Assembly: GCA_002390705.1 (NCBI GenBank)
Contig: DGQA01000031.1
Location: 1-64,000 of the forward strand
Length of the DNA: 64,000 nt
Direction of reading: 5' to 3'
Source of the DNA: Actinobacteria bacterium UBA4426
Lineage (GTDB): Bacteria; Actinomycetota; Actinomycetes; S36-B12
A model generated the notes under the pieces. The model did not search any database and was not told the origin of the DNA. It saw nothing but the letters and a program-made list of their open reading frames with translations. This document shows, piece after piece, positions 59,851 through 64,000 of the stretch. Position numbers and translations under genes: made by a program. Within the stretch, counting starts at the first letter, position 1. Every line of letters starts with the position of its first letter.

Positions 59851-59976
59851 CTAGCGCAGGTCCTGATCGGCTCCGACTTCAGACCAAAGATCGTCGTCAC
59901 TCTGATTTGCGGTGACCTGCCGGAATACCAGGTATCCAACTCCAGCCAAGATGGCAAGTAAAAGCAGTTTCTTCAT
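59851..59976 (-). CDS. DLW-39 family small protein
   Basis: The 41-residue protein starts KKLLLLAILAGVGYLVF, a single membrane helix, and ends with the family hallmark D-L-W (DDDLWSEV). Proteins of this type lie between tRNA-Ala and gyrA in many actinobacteria; role unknown. The start is ATG 59,976; the longer open frame crosses tRNA-Ile and is not real. Confidence 0.88.
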   Translation of the reverse strand: MKKLLLLAILAGVGYLVFRQVTANQSDDDLWSEVGADQDLR

Positions 59977-60023
59977 ACCGTGAAGATACACGCTTAACGA
60001 AGTTGCTCCACACCTACCTCTCG

Positions 60024-60098
60024 TGGGCCCAGATGGACTTGAACCATCGACCTCTTCCTTATCAGGGAAGCGCTCTAACCAAGCTGAGCTATGGGCCC
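60024..60098 (-). tRNA. tRNA-Ile (GAT anticodon)
   Basis: The reverse strand folds as a 75-nt tRNA: acceptor GGGCCCA/TGGGCCC, D arm with AGCTCAGCTTGGTTAGAGC, anticodon stem CTTCC/GGAAG with loop CTGATAA, and T arm with GGTTCAAGTCC. The 3' CCA is not encoded. Confidence 0.96.
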
Positions 60099-60211
60099 GA
60101 AATAGCGTGCCGAGACTACCTGACCACTCACCCCCGGATACATGGGGATGTGATTTCACCCGTTAATGCCTATGCCGTGATAGTGAAAAGGGAGCCCGGT
60201 AACCTTGTCAG

Positions 60212-61075
60212 ATGAAGGGAATAATTCTGGCTGGTGGGACCGGGAGCCGTTTGTGGCCCATTACCAAGGGTGTGAGTAAGCAACTGCTCCCCGTCTACGA
60301 CAAACCGATGCTGCACTACCCCTTGGCCACCTTGATGGCAGCCGGTATCCGTGAAGTCTTGGTGATTACGACCCCTGAGGACTCGGAGTCCTTCTCCCGG
60401 CTTCTAGGTAACGGTTCAGAGTGGGGAATGTCGATCACTTTTGCAACCCAGCCACGGCCTGAAGGGCTTGCCCAAGCGTTTTTAATCGGTGAAGAATTCT
60501 TGGCCGGCGACTCTGTGGCGTTGATCCTGGGTGACAATCTTTTCTATGGCGCTTCCTTAGGACGTAAACTTGCAGAGTTGACATCAGTTGAGGGTGCACA
60601 TGTGTTCGCCTACGAGGTTGCCAACCCCAGTGAATATGGTGTTGTCGTATTTGATGACAACGGGGTTGCGCTCTCGATCGAGGAAAAGCCAAAGAGCCCT
60701 CAGAGCTCTTATGCTGTTCCTGGCTTGTATTTTTACGACAACACTGTTGTTGCGGTGGCCAAGTCGATCAAGCCTTCTGATCGCGGTGAACTAGAAATTA
60801 CCACCGTTAACGACCATTACTTACAGGCTGGGAAACTAAAAGTGGCGGTTTTGGAGCGGGGAACTGCGTGGTTGGATACGGGAACGTTTCGATCACTGCA
60901 AGACGCCGGAGAGTTTGTGCGGGTGATGGAAGACCGCACTGGAACCAAGGTGGGTTGTGTTGAAGAAATTTCTTGGCGTAATGGTTGGATCTCTTCCGAA
61001 CAGCTCTTGACCTTAGCGCAACCGTTACTCAAGAGTGGATACGGCGACTATCTTGTTGCACTTGCCAATAAGTAA
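60212..61075 (+). CDS. rfbA: Glucose-1-phosphate thymidylyltransferase
   Basis: The 287-residue protein has LAGGTGSRLWPITKGVSKQL at the N-terminus, KPMLHYPLATLMAAGI, LGDNLFYG and IEEKPKSPQSSYAVPGLYFYD-type segments (read in parts), diagnostic of RfbA/RmlA. It makes dTDP-glucose for rhamnose and other deoxysugars. It stands alone, with no rfbBCD beside it, between tRNA-Ile and DUF3566. The ATG lacks a ribosome site, so a leaderless start is likely. Confidence 0.93.
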   Translation: MKGIILAGGTGSRLWPITKGVSKQLLPVYDKPMLHYPLATLMAAGIREVLVITTPEDSESFSRLLGNGSEWGMSITFATQPRPEGLAQAFLIGEEFLAGDSVALILGDNLFYGASLGRKLAELTSVEGAHVFAYEVANPSEYGVVVFDDNGVALSIEEKPKSPQSSYAVPGLYFYDNTVVAVAKSIKPSDRGELEITTVNDHYLQAGKLKVAVLERGTAWLDTGTFRSLQDAGEFVRVMEDRTGTKVGCVEEISWRNGWISSEQLLTLAQPLLKSGYGDYLVALANK

Positions 61076-61090
61076 TTAAAAAAATTATGG

Positions 61091-61465
61091 TTAAGCGTCT
61101 TCAGAGAGCACAACTTCAACACCGCCGGTAATTCCTACCGTTAAGTTGTACAGGATTGTGAAAAGCCCAGCAAATGTGGAAACTAAAACTATCTCGACTG
61201 AAGCAAGAATAAGGGTAGAACCGATCACTTGACTAAATCCTAATGAAGTAACGAGGTCAAGCCCACTGGTGCTGCCCACCACGTCGGTAACTGTGCCTGA
61301 CAAAGATTCGATTACCCCGGTGCGATCCAAAATGAACCAGACGGCAGTGACAGCTACCACAAGAACAATGGCGATTGTTAGTGAAAGGATGAAGGCCGCT
61401 TTGGTCACCGACCAGGGATCGAACCTGGTCACGTACAGACGGACCCGCCGCGGACCCCCACTCAC
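61091..61465 (-). CDS. DUF3566 membrane protein
   Basis: The 124-residue protein has VRLYVTRFDPWSVTKAAFILS, two membrane helices and a C-terminal FTILYNLTVGITGGVEVVLSE, the standard DUF3566 pattern. Homologs follow gyrA throughout actinobacteria; role unknown, though linked to the divisome in some. GTG 61,465 overlaps the gyrA stop (GTGA), so it is translationally coupled to gyrA. Confidence 0.92.
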   Translation of the reverse strand: MSGGPRRVRLYVTRFDPWSVTKAAFILSLTIAIVLVVAVTAVWFILDRTGVIESLSGTVTDVVGSTSGLDLVTSLGFSQVIGSTLILASVEIVLVSTFAGLFTILYNLTVGITGGVEVVLSEDA

Positions 61466-64000
61466 TCTGTTGCCTGACCCGTGGCTGCATCGATTTCGTC
61501 AGCTACCTCAGTGATGTCGGTTAACTGGGTTCCTTCGTTAGCATCTTCGTTAGCATCTTCGTCATCGTCATCGTCTTCCGCGCCTTTAGCTACGGCTACA
61601 ACCGTTGTGTCGTCACCTAATCGCATCATGCGTACACCCATAGTGTCCCGACCAGAAGCCCGGATTTCATCAACTTTGGTGCGGATCACTACACCGTTAG
61701 AGGCAATAGCGAAGATTTGATCTGTGTGCGAACACACCATGGCGCCAACTAATTCACCGCGCTGCTCAGGGAGCTTCATGGCGCGCACGCCCTTGATCCC
61801 TCGGCCTTTGGCGGCCCACTCATCAACTGACGTCCTTTTAGCAAACCCACCGTCAGTGATAGTCACCACAAAGGTTCCAGGGGTGACTACATCCATTGAC
61901 AGTAGGGCGTCGTCTTCGCGGAAACGCATCCCGATCACACCGCCCGTTGCTCGCCCCATGGGGCGTAAAGTCGCGTCATTGGCTGTGAAACGCGCTGAGA
62001 GACCTTTTTTGGAAACAAGAAGTAAGTCATCGGTTTCTGACACCAGACGCGCCCCATTAAGTTCATCACCATCGTGGAGGTTGATCGCAATGATTCCTCC
62101 TTGACGGTTGGTGTCGTACTCACTTAGGCGTGTTTTTTTCACCATGCCGGTGCGGGTTGATAGCACTAAGTAATCACTTTCGGCATAGTTGGGAATTGCC
62201 AGCACTTGCGCAATCGTTTCATCTGTTTGAAACGCCAACAGGTTGGCAACATGTTGTCCCCGTGCGTCCCGGCCTGTTTCAGGAAGCTGGTAGGCCTTTG
62301 CCCGATACACCCGACCAAGGTTTGTGAAGAACAAAATCCAATGGTGGGTAGTGCTGACGAACATGTGTTCAACTACATCGTCCTGGCGTAGGTTGGCCCC
62401 TTTAACTCCACGACCGCCGCGGCGTTGGGCTCGGTAAAGATCACTGTGGGTCCGTTTTGCGTACCCACCTGAAGTTATCGTGACGACGACGTCTTCGACG
62501 GCAATGAGATCCTCGTCAGTGACGTCACCGTCCCAGGCCACGATCTCGGTTCTCCGGTCGTCACCGAATTTGTCAGAAATCTCGGTGAGTTCGTCACTCA
62601 CTATTGCGCGTTGACGCTGGTCTGATGCCAAGATGTCGTTGTAGTCAGCCACTTTAACCATGAGATCGTTATATTCGTCAACTATTTTTTTGCGTTCAAG
62701 TGCTGCTAGACGGCGTAGCTGCATATCAAGAATTGCTGTTGCTTGAATCTCATTAATCTCAAGAAGGTCGATTAGCCCGACGCGGGCATCTTCAACGGTC
62801 GCACTTGCGCGAATCAAGGCAATGACCGCGTCTAACGCATCGAGTGCTTTAAGGTAGCCACTGAGAATATGAGCACGCTCCTCCGCTTTACGTAGGCGGA
62901 AACGAGTGCGTCGTTGAATTACTTCAATTTGATGTAACACCCAGTAACTCAGGAATTGCTCTAGCGTCAAAGTGCGTGGCACTGAATCTACGAGTGCCAG
63001 CATGTTGGCACCGAAGTTGTCTTGGAGCTGGGTGTGCTTGTACAGCTGATTTAACACTACCTGGGCGACCGCGTCGCGTTTAAGTTCAATGATCAAACGC
63101 ATACCCGTACGCGATGATGAATCATCACGGACGTCAGAGATTCCGGTGAGTTTTGCTTCACCGACGAGTTCAGCGATCCGTAGGAGAAGATTATCTGGAT
63201 TTACCTGATAAGGAAGTGCCGTGACAACGAGGATTTGCCGTCCTCTTTTATCCTCGTCGACGGTAACCACTGCGCGCATGGTGATTGAGCCACGACCGGT
63301 CCGTTGAGCGTCCTCGATTCCTTTACGCCCCACAATCAAGGCCCCTGTGGGAAAGTCAGGACCCTTGACTAAATCCATCAATGCCGCTTGGCGCTCTTCA
63401 ACTGTTGACTCAGGGTTGGACAGCAACCACTGCGCACCGGCTGCGATCTCACGCAAATTGTGTGGGGGGATATTGGTGGCCATACCAACTGCGATACCTG
63501 AACTCCCATTTACCAAAAGGTTGGGGAATCGACTTGGTAGTACCGAGGGTTCCAGGGTACGACCGTCATAGTTTGGTTGAAAGTTGACGGTTTCTTCGTC
63601 GATATCGCGCACCATCTCCATGGCGAGTGAGGCCATGCGACACTCGGTATAGCGCTGTGCTGCGGGGGGATCATTGCCTGGTGAACCAAAGTTTCCTTGG
63701 CCTTGTACAAGCGGGTACCGCAATGACCACGGTTGGGCTAGGCGTACCAGTGCGTCGTAGATCGCGCTGTCACCATGTGGGTGGAAGTTACCCATGACGT
63801 CGCCCACGACACGGGCACTCTTAGAGAAGTTGCGATCCGGACGGTAACCACCGTCGTACATTGCATATAAAACGCGACGGTGAACTGGCTTGAGCCCATC
63901 GCGTACGTCGGGTAATGCGCGAGAGACGATCACCGACATGGAATAGTCAAGATAAGAACGCTGCATTTCGGTCTGTAGGTCCACCGGTTCAATTCGACCG
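61462..64000 (-). CDS. gyrA: DNA gyrase subunit A (5' end outside window)
   Basis: At least 846 codons are visible. The frame stays open past the GTG at 63,984 to the window edge, reading GRIEPVDLQ before TEMQRSYLDYSMSV, so the true start lies beyond. The catalytic tyrosine is in AAQRYTECRM; the quinolone region GDVMGNFHPHGDSAIYDALVRL reads in two parts and has Ala after GDS (GDSAIYD). The C-terminal beta-pinwheel carries the GyrA-box-like RRGGRGVKG. The last 40 residues are acidic, with two EDAN repeats encoded by a 12-base tandem repeat near 61,533. It introduces negative supercoils with GyrB. Confidence 0.96.
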   Translation of the reverse strand, partial: GRIEPVDLQTEMQRSYLDYSMSVIVSRALPDVRDGLKPVHRRVLYAMYDGGYRPDRNFSKSARVVGDVMGNFHPHGDSAIYDALVRLAQPWSLRYPLVQGQGNFGSPGNDPPAAQRYTECRMASLAMEMVRDIDEETVNFQPNYDGRTLEPSVLPSRFPNLLVNGSSGIAVGMATNIPPHNLREIAAGAQWLLSNPESTVEERQAALMDLVKGPDFPTGALIVGRKGIEDAQRTGRGSITMRAVVTVDEDKRGRQILVVTALPYQVNPDNLLLRIAELVGEAKLTGISDVRDDSSSRTGMRLIIELKRDAVAQVVLNQLYKHTQLQDNFGANMLALVDSVPRTLTLEQFLSYWVLHQIEVIQRRTRFRLRKAEERAHILSGYLKALDALDAVIALIRASATVEDARVGLIDLLEINEIQATAILDMQLRRLAALERKKIVDEYNDLMVKVADYNDILASDQRQRAIVSDELTEISDKFGDDRRTEIVAWDGDVTDEDLIAVEDVVVTITSGGYAKRTHSDLYRAQRRGGRGVKGANLRQDDVVEHMFVSTTHHWILFFTNLGRVYRAKAYQLPETGRDARGQHVANLLAFQTDETIAQVLAIPNYAESDYLVLSTRTGMVKKTRLSEYDTNRQGGIIAINLHDGDELNGARLVSETDDLLLVSKKGLSARFTANDATLRPMGRATGGVIGMRFREDDALLSMDVVTPGTFVVTITDGGFAKRTSVDEWAAKGRGIKGVRAMKLPEQRGELVGAMVCSHTDQIFAIASNGVVIRTKVDEIRASGRDTMGVRMMRLGDDTTVVAVAKGAEDDDDDEDANEDANEGTQLTDITEVADEIDAATGQATE

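Noticed and set aside
1..64000. CRISPR arrays, insertion sequences, prophage or toxin-antitoxin genes
   Set aside because: No regularly spaced repeats, transposase or integrase motifs, phage structural genes or toxin pairs were seen anywhere in the window.

Overview
The window is chromosomal DNA from an actinobacterium. The order gyrA, DUF3566, tRNA-Ile(GAT), DLW-39, tRNA-Ala(TGC) near the right end is typical of the phylum. So are the block cca, DUF6049, murJ, pseudokinase, sigM, anti-sigma, trxB, trxA, cwlM-like and the block rpsF, ssb, rpsR, rplI, dnaB. Base composition looks close to half G+C by eye. Intergenic gaps are short, many genes overlap by 1-4 bases, and several convergent pairs overlap, so the genome is compact. 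A free-living aquatic-type Actinomycetia member fits, but that is inference. GTG and TTG starts are common.

Left region (1-15.7 kb): a catabolic block. It has two divergent paralogous FAD oxidoreductases (the first runs off the window), a split indolepyruvate-ferredoxin-oxidoreductase-type pair, a cyclase/kynurenine-formamidase-like hydrolase, a monooxygenase fused to an Old-Yellow-Enzyme-type reductase (2-aminobenzoyl-CoA or salicylyl-CoA type), an SDR, a complete branched-chain-amino-acid-type ABC importer (livK, G, F, H, M) and a hot-dog thioesterase. Together they look like import and oxidation of an aromatic or 2-oxo acid through CoA thioesters. The substrate is not readable from sequence.

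Island (about 15.9-23.6 kb): a markedly G+C-richer segment placed between the thioesterase and sbcC. It carries an acyl-CoA ligase divergent from an operon of SDR fragment, SDR, aldehyde dehydrogenase, double-hot-dog MaoC hydratase, class III CoA transferase/racemase and quinone oxidoreductase, plus a lipoprotein remnant. It is flanked by imperfect direct repeats of the sbcC 3' end and thioesterase 5' end. The left repeat copy has lost 171 bases, including the Walker B coding region. No integrase or transposase is visible. The layout fits a homology-driven single-crossover integration.

Core region (23.7-41 kb): sbcC, sbcD, dnaB; a DnaA-box-like palindrome; a low-molecular-weight tyrosine phosphatase; membrane and GNAT proteins; DUF805; the rplI-rpsR-ssb-rpsF operon; xthA; a FemX-like aminoacyltransferase with an alanine-racemase-like partner; a GT87 membrane glycosyltransferase; a class A penicillin-binding protein; and DUF5318.

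Right region (41.3-64 kb): a PadR regulator with a palindromic operator-like site drives inositol-phosphate synthase; then an MFS transporter, a membrane protein, cca, the cell-envelope/sigma/thioredoxin block, a thioesterase and thiolase, a rhomboid protease, cyclophilin, two tRNAs, rfbA, DUF3566 and gyrA (5' end outside the window). The usual parB/parA/rsmG/yidC neighbours do not follow cwlM, so the oriC-proximal order is rearranged. No CRISPR array, insertion sequence or phage gene was seen.
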